Origin: Gordonia prachuapensis
Lineage (GTDB): Bacteria > Actinomycetota > Actinomycetes > Mycobacteriales > Mycobacteriaceae
Direction: 5' to 3'
Assembly: GCF_036350515.1 (NCBI RefSeq)
Contig: NZ_JAZDUE010000015.1
Coordinates: 81,417 to 145,416, forward strand
DNA length: 64,000 nt
Positions 8,433-16,122 of the stretch are shown one piece after another. A program made the translations under genes and the position numbers. The notes beneath the pieces are model-generated. The model was not told the origin of the DNA. It saw only the letters and a list, made by a program, of their open reading frames with translations, and made no database searches. Each line of letters begins with the position of its first letter. Position 1 is the stretch's first letter.

Positions 8433-9242
8433 TCAGCCGCCGAACGTGAACGGGATCGCGGCCTCCGGTGTGTAGGCGAGGAACGTGAACGTCTCCTGGA
8501 AATACAGCGTGACGGTGTCGGCGTCGTGATGGTCGTAGCCGATCGACACATCCTGGCCGATGCTGAGTTCGAAGTCGCCGCCGCGCGTGCTCAGTAGGAA
8601 CGCGCCCGAGATCGCCGGGGCCCACACGATGTCGCCGTCGGCGACGAGGAGTCGCTGCAGGTGGTCGCGGACGGGGACGCCATGGTTGGAGGTCTCGTTG
8701 ACCAGCGTGTACACGTCCTTCGACAACGCGAGCGAGTACGGCCCCTCGACCGAGGCGAGACGCAGCGCGGTCGTCGCCTGGCTGAGCGCCTCGGGATAGT
8801 CGCGCACGTCCGGCGGAAGCGCGATGGGTGTCGCCGACGCGGCCGCGCGGATGCCGGTGATGCCGGCGGCCGGGTAGCCCTCGAACACCGCGTGGTCCTC
8901 GGCGCGGGCGAGTTCCGCCGCGGCGTCGCGCACCGGGTCCCAGTCGGAGTCCTGCGCGCCGCGGTCGACGTCGTCGATGGCCTCGCGGGTCAGGGTGAAC
9001 GGCACCTTCAGCTCCACCAGTGGTTGTGCCTGCCGCTGGTGCGCGACGATGCCGTCGGCGGGGGAGTCGATCTTGCTGCGGTGGCCCAGGGTGACCGACG
9101 CGATCTCCGAACCCAGCGGGCCGTTGACGTCGACGAGACGACGGGCCGCACTGTTGCGTTTGAACGACCGGGTGGCCTCCTCCTCGATCTCCGCCCAAGC
9201 GGAGTCGGAGATCGGTGCGAGTTCGCGATGCAGGTTGTTCAT
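8433..9242 (-). CDS. enc: Encapsulin nanocompartment shell protein (linocin M18 family)
   Basis: A 269-residue shell protein with the HK97 phage capsid fold, about the standard length for family 1 encapsulins. It opens with NNLHRELAPIS and AWAEIEEEA, the segment that forms the cargo-docking surface in family members, and ends with the E-loop/A-domain pattern TLYFQETFTFLAYTPEAA. It lies 46 bp downstream of the DyP peroxidase gene on the same strand. In mycobacteria and Brevibacterium the equivalent pair makes a DyP-loaded protein cage that protects against oxidative stress. GGAGG lies close before the ATG. Confidence 0.93.
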   Translation of the reverse strand: MNNLHRELAPISDSAWAEIEEEATRSFKRNSAARRLVDVNGPLGSEIASVTLGHRSKIDSPADGIVAHQRQAQPLVELKVPFTLTREAIDDVDRGAQDSDWDPVRDAAAELARAEDHAVFEGYPAAGITGIRAAASATPIALPPDVRDYPEALSQATTALRLASVEGPYSLALSKDVYTLVNETSNHGVPVRDHLQRLLVADGDIVWAPAISGAFLLSTRGGDFELSIGQDVSIGYDHHDADTVTLYFQETFTFLAYTPEAAIPFTFGG

Positions 9243-9288
9243 GCTGCCTCCTGGAGGTGGGGTCGGGTGTCCGGTGTGGGTCTGGTGG

Positions 9289-10386
9289 TCAGTGCAGGGA
9301 GCCGATGCCGAGTGAGCCGTCGGCGGGATCTCGATCTCGATCTCGATCTCGATACGCCTCGGGCTCGCTGCGCTCGCTCGTGGCTACTCGATCAGCGGGG
9401 GAGGAGGGCGCGGCGTCATCGACCTCCTCGGCGGGCGCAGTCGGCGGGTCCGGCAGGTCCTCGAGGAAATCGATGGTGGGCGTGAAGAACTGGGCGCCGC
9501 TGACGGCGGTGGTGAAGTCGAGTAGCCGGTCGTAGTTGCCGGGCGGGTCACCGATGAACATCTTCCGCAGCATCTCCTCGGTGACGTCGGGCCCCGCGGA
9601 GTACGCGATGTAGAAGGTGCCGCGCTCGCCCGACCCGGAGACGTCGCCGTAGGGCATGTTGTCGCGTACGACGTCGATGTCCTCACCGTCCTCGTCCTCG
9701 ACGACGTTGAGTGCGATGTGCGAGTTCGACGGTTTCACGTCGTCGTCCATCTCCACGTTGTCGAGCTTGGTGCGCCCGATCGCGTCCTCCTGGTCGGCGA
9801 CGCTCAACGCGTTCCACGCCTCGAGGTCGGTCACATAGCGCTGGATCGCGACGTAGCTGCCGCCGGCGAAGGCCTGGTCCTCGTCGCCGACCGTGATCGC
9901 GTCGATGGCGGCCCGCCCGACGGGATTCTCGGTGCCGTCGACGAAGCCGATGATGTCCCGCAGGTCGAAGTAGCGGAAGCCGTGTACCTCGTCGACCACG
10001 GTGACCGCATCGCCGAGGGCGTCCATGGCCAGCCGGCCGACCTCGAAACACAGGTCCATCCGGTCGGCCTTGATGTGCAGCAGCAGATCGCCCGGCGTCG
10101 CGGGCGCCGTGTGGACGTCACCTTCGTAGACGACGAAGGGTCGCAGCGCTTGCGGTCGCGGGCCGTCGAACAGCCGGTCCCACGCGTCCGAACCGATCGA
10201 CGCGATGGCTGCCAGTGCCGCCTCCGGTGCCCGCGACGAGACCGCGCGGGTCAGTGTCGGCAGATCCGCCAGGAGATCGCGCACCGCGTCCTCGCCGCCC
10301 TCGTCGATGGTCAGCACGAGGAAGAGCGCCGAGGTGGTCTTGCGCGTGAGGATCGTCTGTGGGATCGGTGCGGCGGGGATCGGCAC
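9289..10386 (-). CDS. dyp: DyP-type heme peroxidase, encapsulin cargo
   Basis: A 365-residue dye-decolorizing peroxidase. The distal heme motif GFVDG is present, along with the proximal His in NSHIALNV and the conserved Arg before GTFYIAYS. The C-terminus ends DGSLGIGSLH, which matches the cargo-loading peptide SLGIGSL known from family 1 encapsulin systems, so the enzyme should be packaged in the neighbouring shell. GTG 10386 is chosen because the DyP fold starts at PIPAAPIPQTILT. Residues about 327-354, between enzyme and tag, are encoded by repeat DNA and include an Arg-Asp run. The flavoprotein gene ends only 40 bp upstream. Confidence 0.93.
   Translation of the reverse strand: MPIPAAPIPQTILTRKTTSALFLVLTIDEGGEDAVRDLLADLPTLTRAVSSRAPEAALAAIASIGSDAWDRLFDGPRPQALRPFVVYEGDVHTAPATPGDLLLHIKADRMDLCFEVGRLAMDALGDAVTVVDEVHGFRYFDLRDIIGFVDGTENPVGRAAIDAITVGDEDQAFAGGSYVAIQRYVTDLEAWNALSVADQEDAIGRTKLDNVEMDDDVKPSNSHIALNVVEDEDGEDIDVVRDNMPYGDVSGSGERGTFYIAYSAGPDVTEEMLRKMFIGDPPGNYDRLLDFTTAVSGAQFFTPTIDFLEDLPDPPTAPAEEVDDAAPSSPADRVATSERSEPEAYRDRDRDRDPADGSLGIGSLH
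9327..9404. repeat. Intergenic-type repeat inside the DyP coding sequence
   Basis: Four GATCTC hexamers (9327-9350) lead into GATACGCCTCGGGCTCGC and then GGCTACTCGATCAGCGGGG. The blocks TCTCGATACG, CCTCGG and GCTACTCGA-CAGCGGG match those in the non-coding repeat at 8350-8427. Here they encode the linker between peroxidase body and encapsulation tag. The 6-bp period keeps frame when copy number changes. Confidence 0.75.
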
Positions 10387-10426
10387 GCGACTCACTGTAG
10401 CCCACCGGGACTCGGCGCATCCCCGC

Positions 10427-12088
10427 TCAACCGCGCGCGATCGTCCGACCCGCCGCCCGCCCGGAGAAGATGCAGCCACCGAGGAAGGTGCCCTCGAGTG
10501 CGTTGTAGCCGTGCACGCCGCCACCGCCGAAGCCGGCCACCTCGCCCGCGGCGAACAGTCCGTCGAACGCCGTTCCGTCGGGCCGCATGACCTGCGAATC
10601 CAGGTTGGTCTCCAGGCCGCCCAGCGTCTTTCGGGTGAGCACGTTGAGCCGCACCGCGATCAGCGGACCGTGCGCGGGGTCGAGCAGCCGATGCGGCTTG
10701 GCCACCCGGACAACCTTGTCTCCCAGGTACTGTCGCGCGTTGGTGATCGCCATGATCTGCGCGTCCTTGGAGTACTTGTTGTCGATCTGCCCGTCGCGCG
10801 CGGAGATGACCCGCTCGAGGTGCTGCAGGTCCAGCTTGGGTCCGCGAGCTATCTCGTTCATCCCGGCCACCAGCTCCGGAAGATTGTCGCGCACCACGAA
10901 ATCCACGCCGTGCCTGGCGAACGCGTCGACCGGGCCGGGCGCACCCTTGGCCAGGCGGCTTTTCGCCGCGAACTTCAGGTCCTTGCTGGTGATGTCGGGA
11001 TTCTGTTCGGACCCCGACAGCGCGAACTCCTTCTCGATGATGCTCTGCGTCAGCATGAACCACGAGTAGTCGTGGCCGGTCGACAGGATCGCCTTCATCG
11101 TCGAATTGGTGTCGAAACCCGGGAAATTGGGTGGTGCGAGCCGATTTCCGTCGGCGTCGAGCCACAGTGACGACGGGCCCGGGATGATGCGGATCGCGTG
11201 GTCGGGCCAGATCGGGTCCCAGTTGTGGATGCCTTCGGTGTAGTGCCACATGCGATCCCGGTTCACCAGACTCGCGCCGGCGTCCTCGGCGATGCCGAGC
11301 ATCCGGCCGTCGACGTAGGCCGGGACGCCCGAGATCATCGTCTCCGGCGCGGGTCCGAGGCGCTCGGTGGGCCAGTTGCGCCGGATCATCTCATGGTTGT
11401 GGCCGATGCCGCCGGTCGTGACGACGACCGCCCCGGCGCGGATCTCGAAGTCGCCGACGACATCCCGCGACGACGCCACGCCGCGTGCCAGATCGGTGTC
11501 GGCCAGGACCGCCCCGCGCACCCCGGTTGCCGCGCCGTCGTCGACGACGATCTCGTCGACACGATGGCGGAACCGGAACTCCACCAGTCCCTGCTTCTCC
11601 GCCTCCAGCACGGGCTCGACGAAGATCCGGGCGACCTCCGGTCCGGTGCCCCAGGTGAGATGGAACCGGGGCACCGAGTTGCCGTGGCCGTCGGCGAAAC
11701 CGCCGCCCCGCTCGGCCCAGCCGACGACGGGGGTGAAGCGGAGGCCGAGGTCGTGCAGGTACTGGCGTTTGATCGTCGCAGCGAAGTCGACGTAGGCGCG
11801 CGCCCACTGGCGCGGCCAGAAATCCTCGTCGTCGCGGTCGAATCCGGCCGATCCCATCCAGTCCTGCAGGGCCAGCTCGGCGGAGTCCTTGATGCCGAGG
11901 CGTCGCTGCTCGGGGCTGTCGACGAGGAACAGCCCGCCCAGCGACCAGAAGGCCTGCCCGCCGAGATTGTTGCGGTTCTCCTGGTCGACGACCACGACCT
12001 TGCGCCCCGCTCGGGTGAGCTCGTAGGTCGCGACCAGTCCCGCCAATCCGGAGCCGACCACCACCGCGTCGGCCTGCTGCTCGCTCAC
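10427..12088 (-). CDS. FAD-binding dehydrogenase (KstD/fumarate-reductase-like flavoprotein)
   Basis: A 553-residue flavoprotein. It starts with the dinucleotide-binding motif VVGSGLAGLVATYEL and the FAD strand VVVVDQENRNNLGGQA, has a second FAD segment TTGGIGHN, and ends with ETNLDSQVMRP and the GLFAAGEVAGFGGGGVHGYNAL cap typical of the 3-ketosteroid dehydrogenase/fumarate reductase superfamily. From memory it is like mycobacterial FAD dehydrogenases such as Rv0785. The substrate is unassigned. It is the first gene of a same-strand row with DyP (40 bp) and encapsulin (46 bp). If it can act as an oxidase it could feed H2O2 to the peroxidase, which is inference only. Confidence 0.82.
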   Translation of the reverse strand: MSEQQADAVVVGSGLAGLVATYELTRAGRKVVVVDQENRNNLGGQAFWSLGGLFLVDSPEQRRLGIKDSAELALQDWMGSAGFDRDDEDFWPRQWARAYVDFAATIKRQYLHDLGLRFTPVVGWAERGGGFADGHGNSVPRFHLTWGTGPEVARIFVEPVLEAEKQGLVEFRFRHRVDEIVVDDGAATGVRGAVLADTDLARGVASSRDVVGDFEIRAGAVVVTTGGIGHNHEMIRRNWPTERLGPAPETMISGVPAYVDGRMLGIAEDAGASLVNRDRMWHYTEGIHNWDPIWPDHAIRIIPGPSSLWLDADGNRLAPPNFPGFDTNSTMKAILSTGHDYSWFMLTQSIIEKEFALSGSEQNPDITSKDLKFAAKSRLAKGAPGPVDAFARHGVDFVVRDNLPELVAGMNEIARGPKLDLQHLERVISARDGQIDNKYSKDAQIMAITNARQYLGDKVVRVAKPHRLLDPAHGPLIAVRLNVLTRKTLGGLETNLDSQVMRPDGTAFDGLFAAGEVAGFGGGGVHGYNALEGTFLGGCIFSGRAAGRTIARG

Positions 12089-12165
12089 GGGCCCCTCCTC
12101 ATCGAATCGGATGGGTTGACCTTAGCGCCCGGTCCGAGGCGGTCGGGCTGCGTCTGGCAGACGCC

Positions 12166-13656
12166 TCAGACGGAGATGTCGGAATAGCGGTGCGCCCACG
12201 GTGCCGCCTGCTCGAGTTGTGCAGCCAGCGCGAGCAGGTCACCGTCGGCGCCGAGCCGCCCGACGAACTGCACCCCGAGCGGCAGGCCCTCGGCGGTCCA
12301 GTGCATCGGCACACTGATGGCGGGACGGCCGGTGAGGTTGGCGAGCTGGGTGTAGGGCACCCAGCCGAGGCTCTGCTCGATCAGGTCGTCGAGAATCCCG
12401 GTGCGCGCGAGGAGGTTGCCGGCGTGCACCTTCGAGATGACCCGCGACGCGCCCTGCAGCAGCGGCGGTGTGGTGGTGGCGCCGATCCGCAGCGGTGGCG
12501 TGGCCAGTGTCGGGGTCAGGAAGAGGTCGTGGGTCTGATGGAAACGGGACAACGAGAGCACGTAGTCGTTGACCTTGTTCAGCGCGGTCATCGCCGCCAC
12601 GACACCTGCGGATCGGCCCAACTCGGCCAGCGCGAGCGTGTCCGCCTCGAAGTCGCGGTCGGTGGCGCCGGTCAGCGTGCGCGTCTCGTCGACCTCGGTG
12701 GCGAGCACCGCGAACCAGATGGTGAGGAAGTCGCGGGCGAGCGCACCGTCGTCGTAGGGCGGCGTCACCTCCTCCACGTGGTGCCCGAGGTCGTCGAGCA
12801 CCTGCGCGGTTCGTGCCACGGCGGCGACGGCTTCCGGGTGCGGGTTCGGATTGATCGCCGACGACGTCGAGAACCCGATCCGCAGTCGCGATGGCGGGGT
12901 GGTGATCTGGGTGGCGAAGGGAGTCCGCGGCGTGGGCGTGGGGTACACCGATCCGTCGGTGGGGCCGACGATGGCGTCGTAGAGGGCGGCCGCGTCGCGT
13001 ACCGACCGCGACACCACCCCTTGCACTGCCATGCCGAACATCGACTCGCCCGACACCGGGCCGAACGGCGCCAGACCGCGGGTCGGCTTGAGACCGATCA
13101 GCCCGTTGCAGGCAGCCGGGATGCGGATCGATCCGCCGCCGTCGTTGGCGCCCGCCGCGGGCACGATTCCGGCGGCCACTGCCGCGCCCGATCCGCCCGA
13201 CGACCCGCCGGGAGTGTGGTCGGTGTTCCACGGGTTGCGTGCCGGACCCCAGAACTCCGGTTCGGTGACGCCCTTCGCACCGAACTCGGGGGTGTTGGTC
13301 TTGCCGAAGATCACCAGACCGGCGTCGAGAAACCTTTGGACGACGACCGAGTGGTCGGAGGCGATGTGACGCGACAACGACCGGGAGCCGAACGAGGTCG
13401 GGTAGCCGCGGTACTCCTGGGCGAGGTCTTTGATGAGGAACGGCACCCCCGCGAACGGGCCGGTGAGCGAATCCGGGTCGGCGGCACGGGAGTCGGCGGC
13501 CTCGTCCATCCGCAGGACAATCGCGTTGAGCGCCGGATCGACCTTGTCGGCGCGCAGGCGCGCGAGTTCGAGGAGTTCTGCGGGGGTGACGTCACCCGAG
13601 GCGACGAGTCCGGCGAGAGCGGTGGCGTCGTGGCGTCGGTATTCACTGAGTTCCAC
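12166..13656 (-). CDS. Amidase (amidase signature family)
   Basis: A 496-residue cytosolic amidase. The Ser-cisSer-Lys triad is visible: Lys in FLIKDLAQEYRG (about residue 75), Ser in the glycine-rich GGSSGGSGAAVAAG and Ser in DGGGSIRIPAACNGLIGLKP. The C-terminal PAISVPMHWTAEGLPLGVQF is also typical. GTG 13656 (MELSEYRRHDAT) matches the usual N-terminus; longer upstream forms add unrelated sequence. The natural substrate cannot be told: the family includes aliphatic and aryl amidases, 6-aminohexanoate cyclic-dimer hydrolases and others. It stands alone, 77 bp from the flavoprotein gene on the same strand. Confidence 0.88.
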   Translation of the reverse strand: MELSEYRRHDATALAGLVASGDVTPAELLELARLRADKVDPALNAIVLRMDEAADSRAADPDSLTGPFAGVPFLIKDLAQEYRGYPTSFGSRSLSRHIASDHSVVVQRFLDAGLVIFGKTNTPEFGAKGVTEPEFWGPARNPWNTDHTPGGSSGGSGAAVAAGIVPAAGANDGGGSIRIPAACNGLIGLKPTRGLAPFGPVSGESMFGMAVQGVVSRSVRDAAALYDAIVGPTDGSVYPTPTPRTPFATQITTPPSRLRIGFSTSSAINPNPHPEAVAAVARTAQVLDDLGHHVEEVTPPYDDGALARDFLTIWFAVLATEVDETRTLTGATDRDFEADTLALAELGRSAGVVAAMTALNKVNDYVLSLSRFHQTHDLFLTPTLATPPLRIGATTTPPLLQGASRVISKVHAGNLLARTGILDDLIEQSLGWVPYTQLANLTGRPAISVPMHWTAEGLPLGVQFVGRLGADGDLLALAAQLEQAAPWAHRYSDISV

Positions 13657-13981
13657 CGCTCTCAGGCTACGCGGCAGCCGGATTGTCACCGTTGATCGAG
13701 CAAACCGATAACGACGAGATAGCGTCGGATCGACGGTCACATGAACGGTCGACATAGGTCTGCCCCGTCCACGAGTGTTTGCGCAGGTCGTCCCTTCGCG
13801 GGCCTGGATTGGTGCGTCGTCGCCGGTCAGCGGGCCGCGTTCTTGGCTTTGCCGGAGTGTTATCGAGCCGTTACACTCCCTGACGACGGGTATGCGTCGG
13901 CTGAACGAGCCATAGAATCCCGTGAGAATGCCCTGAGAATGACCGGCCCGACTCGTGGTCAAGATCGATAAGGACTTGTGA
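13657..13981. other. Intergenic region between divergent amidase and mycolyltransferase
   Basis: This 325-bp stretch holds the divergent control DNA of the two flanking genes. The only firm element is the ribosome binding site AAGGA at 13970-13974, seven bases before the mycolyltransferase ATG. I found no convincing operator, RNA gene or short coding sequence. Confidence 0.5.
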
Positions 13982-14944
13982 ATGCTGACACGCGCCCGTA
14001 AGCGCCTGGTCGCCGGACTCGTGGCTCTTCTTGCCGCCACGGGCGCCGCAGCGGTCGCCGCGCCTGCAGCCCACGCGGCAAACGGATGCAACGTGGAATC
14101 CGTCTACTCCAACGCGATGAACCGGAGCGTCCCGGTCTGCATCGTGTCCGCTGGTGGCGGTGGCCCGAAGCCCACGCTGTACCTGCTGGACGGTCTGCGC
14201 GCACCCAACAACAACAGCGGCTGGCTCATCGAGACCGACGTCGCCCGCTGGATGAACGGCAAGGGCGCCAACGTCGCCATCCCGTTCGGCGGTGCCGGCA
14301 GCTTCTACACCGACTGGGAGCGCGTCGATGCGAACCTGGGTCTCAACAAGTGGGAGACCTTCCTGACCCGTGAGCTGCCGGCCTACATGCAGCGTCGCCA
14401 CAACAGCGACAACCGCCGCAACGGTGTCGCCGGACTGTCGATGTCGGGCACCTCGGCGCTGAACCTCGCGTCGCGCCATCCGGGCTTCTACCAGGCGGTC
14501 GCCTCCTACAGCGGCTACCCGACCGTCACCATGCCGGGCTTCAACCAGGGCATCCAGGCGTCGGTCATCGAGATGGGCGGCAACCCGGCCAACATGTGGG
14601 GCATCTGGCCCGCCGGCCAGTGGGCCGCGAACGACCCGTTCCTCACCGCGAACGCTCTCGCCGGCAAGCACGTGTTCGTCTCCGCCGGCACCGGCGTCGG
14701 CAGCCGCTACGACTCGTCGGTGAACCCGACCAGCGCCAACTTCGACCCGGTCAAGTTCGCGCAGATGATCCCGCTCGAGGTCGCCGCGTCGACCTCCAGC
14801 CAGCTCTACATCGGCCGCCTCGCAGTGGTGCCGGGCGTCAAGCTGACCACCCGGATCACCCCGGACGGTGCGCACTGGTGGGACTACTGGCAGAGCGATT
14901 TCAAGCAGTCGTGGGGCTCCACCTTCGCCCCGGCGTTCTTCTGA
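13982..14944 (+). CDS. Secreted mycolyltransferase/esterase of the antigen 85 family
   Basis: A 320-residue exported protein. The signal peptide has basic LTRARKRLVAG, a hydrophobic core and cleavage near AHAANG (about residue 33). The alpha/beta-hydrolase body has YLLDGLRAPNNNSGW, the nucleophile elbow GLSMSGTSAL, and the C-terminal His in PDGAHWWDYWQ. Antigen 85 proteins transfer mycolic acids onto trehalose and arabinogalactan, so this supports a mycolate-bearing cell wall. It is monocistronic, with AAGGA before the ATG and a strong hairpin right after the stop. The family also includes S-formylglutathione-hydrolase-like esterases, but the signal peptide and HWWDYW point to envelope work. 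Confidence 0.88.
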   Translation: MLTRARKRLVAGLVALLAATGAAAVAAPAAHAANGCNVESVYSNAMNRSVPVCIVSAGGGGPKPTLYLLDGLRAPNNNSGWLIETDVARWMNGKGANVAIPFGGAGSFYTDWERVDANLGLNKWETFLTRELPAYMQRRHNSDNRRNGVAGLSMSGTSALNLASRHPGFYQAVASYSGYPTVTMPGFNQGIQASVIEMGGNPANMWGIWPAGQWAANDPFLTANALAGKHVFVSAGTGVGSRYDSSVNPTSANFDPVKFAQMIPLEVAASTSSQLYIGRLAVVPGVKLTTRITPDGAHWWDYWQSDFKQSWGSTFAPAFF

Positions 14945-14961
14945 TCGGCTGAGATCGACCG

Positions 14962-14997
14962 CAACGGCCGGTGACCAGGAATGGTCACCGGCCGTTG
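14962..14997 (+). terminator. Strong hairpin after the mycolyltransferase gene
   Basis: A perfect 16-bp stem (CAACGGCCGGTGACCA with its complement) closes on a GGAA tetraloop 17 bp after the stop codon. No long T-run follows, which is common for actinobacterial terminators. Confidence 0.85.
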
Positions 14998-15126
14998 TGC
15001 TGTCTGTGGGGCCCTAGACGCTCAGCCTCCAACCCCCCCGCGCGGGTTGCAACCGGTGCGGATGGTTGCGGCGTGCGCGTGTAGTGCGTAGTGAAACCGC
15101 GACGGGCGCCCGCGCGTCGAAGATGC

Positions 15127-16056
15127 ATGACGTTCTTTCCGACCGACTCGTATGGCCTGATCCACCGGGTGGCGGCCATCTCGGCGGCGCACACGGACAA
15201 CGAACTGCAACGGGCATGTGCCAGCGGCGACCTGGTGAAGGTGATCCGCGGGACGTTCGCCGTCCGTGCGGAGCGGACTGCCGAGGAGGAGCACCGGCTG
15301 CTGGCGATCGCGGTCGCGCTGCAGAGCGGCCCCGGTGCGGTGATCAGTCACGAGTCGGCGGCTGTCCTGCACGGCCTGCCCATGCTGAAGCCGAGCCTTC
15401 GTCGTGCGCACCTGACCATCGACGCCACGGCCGGTGGACGGGCAGATCGTCATCGGCACGTGCATGCGAGCCGGCTCGGTCCCGGTGACGTGGTGGTCGT
15501 CGAGGGTCTTCGCGTGACCTCGCTCGAACGGACCGCCGTCGACGTCGCCTGTACGACCCCGCTCGGGTTCGCCGGAGCGCTTGCCGTCTTCGACGCCGCG
15601 CTCCGTAAGGGCGCAGACCTGGCGTTGATGGCGACGATGCTGCAGCAACGCCGTCGGGGCGTCGCACAGGCGCGCCGGGCGCTGGATCTGGCCGACCCGG
15701 GTGCGGAGAACCCGGGTGAGTCGTGGGGGCGGGCGCAGATCATCGTCGCGGGCCTGCCGGTGCCGCGACTCCAGCATGAGTTCTACGACGGCCACGGCCG
15801 GTTCGTCGCGCGTACCGACTACGACTGGGACGGGAAGCTCGTCGGCGAGTTCGACGGCAAGGTCAAGTACTGCAAGCACATCGGAGACGGCGAGACCGTC
15901 GTCGACGTGGTGACCCGCGAGAAGGCGCGCGAGGACCGGCTGCGCGGGATGGGGGTGATGGTGATCCGCTGGGTCTGGGCGGATCTGGAGGCCGGCCGGG
16001 TCGCCGGGATGGTGCGTGCGTGGCTCGAGAAGTTCGGGCTGGTGGCGGCAGCGTGA
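15127..16056 (+). CDS. AbiEi-like/DUF559-type protein with PD-(D/E)XK-like C-terminus
   Basis: A 309-residue protein in two halves. The N-terminal half (about 1-190) has the winged-helix-like layout of AbiEi antitoxin-type proteins: GDLVKVIRGTFAV, then ISHESAAVLHGLP and the TSLERTAVDVA core. The C-terminal half (about 215-305) reads like a DUF559/very-short-patch-repair nuclease fold, with ESWGRAQII, DYDWDGKLVGEFDGKVKY and VIRWVW. These solo proteins are common and often multicopy in Mycobacteriales, and there is no AbiEii toxin beside it, so a toxin-antitoxin role is not shown. ATG 15127 (TFFPTDSYGLI) fits the family start. GC and codon use match the neighbours. Confidence 0.72.
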   Translation: MTFFPTDSYGLIHRVAAISAAHTDNELQRACASGDLVKVIRGTFAVRAERTAEEEHRLLAIAVALQSGPGAVISHESAAVLHGLPMLKPSLRRAHLTIDATAGGRADRHRHVHASRLGPGDVVVVEGLRVTSLERTAVDVACTTPLGFAGALAVFDAALRKGADLALMATMLQQRRRGVAQARRALDLADPGAENPGESWGRAQIIVAGLPVPRLQHEFYDGHGRFVARTDYDWDGKLVGEFDGKVKYCKHIGDGETVVDVVTREKAREDRLRGMGVMVIRWVWADLEAGRVAGMVRAWLEKFGLVAAA

Positions 16057-16067
16057 ACGCACCGGTT

Positions 16068-16107
16068 CCCACCAGACGCGCAGTTTGCACCCTGCGCGTC
16101 TGGTGGG
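16068..16107. terminator. Bidirectional terminator hairpin
   Basis: A 16-bp perfect stem (CCCACCAGACGCGCAG and its complement) with an 8-base loop sits between two convergent genes. The stem extends outward imperfectly through GAACGC/GCGTTC. Confidence 0.85.
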
Positions 16108-16122
16108 ACGGTGAGCGTTCGG

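Noticed and set aside
9327..9350. GATCTC array as a CRISPR-like or microsatellite non-coding repeat
   Set aside because: Units are 6 bp without spacers and are in frame inside dyp, encoding Arg-Asp.
15127..16056. Type IV AbiE toxin-antitoxin system
   Set aside because: No AbiEii-type nucleotidyltransferase toxin adjoins; the C-terminal half looks like a nuclease-fold domain common in solo proteins.
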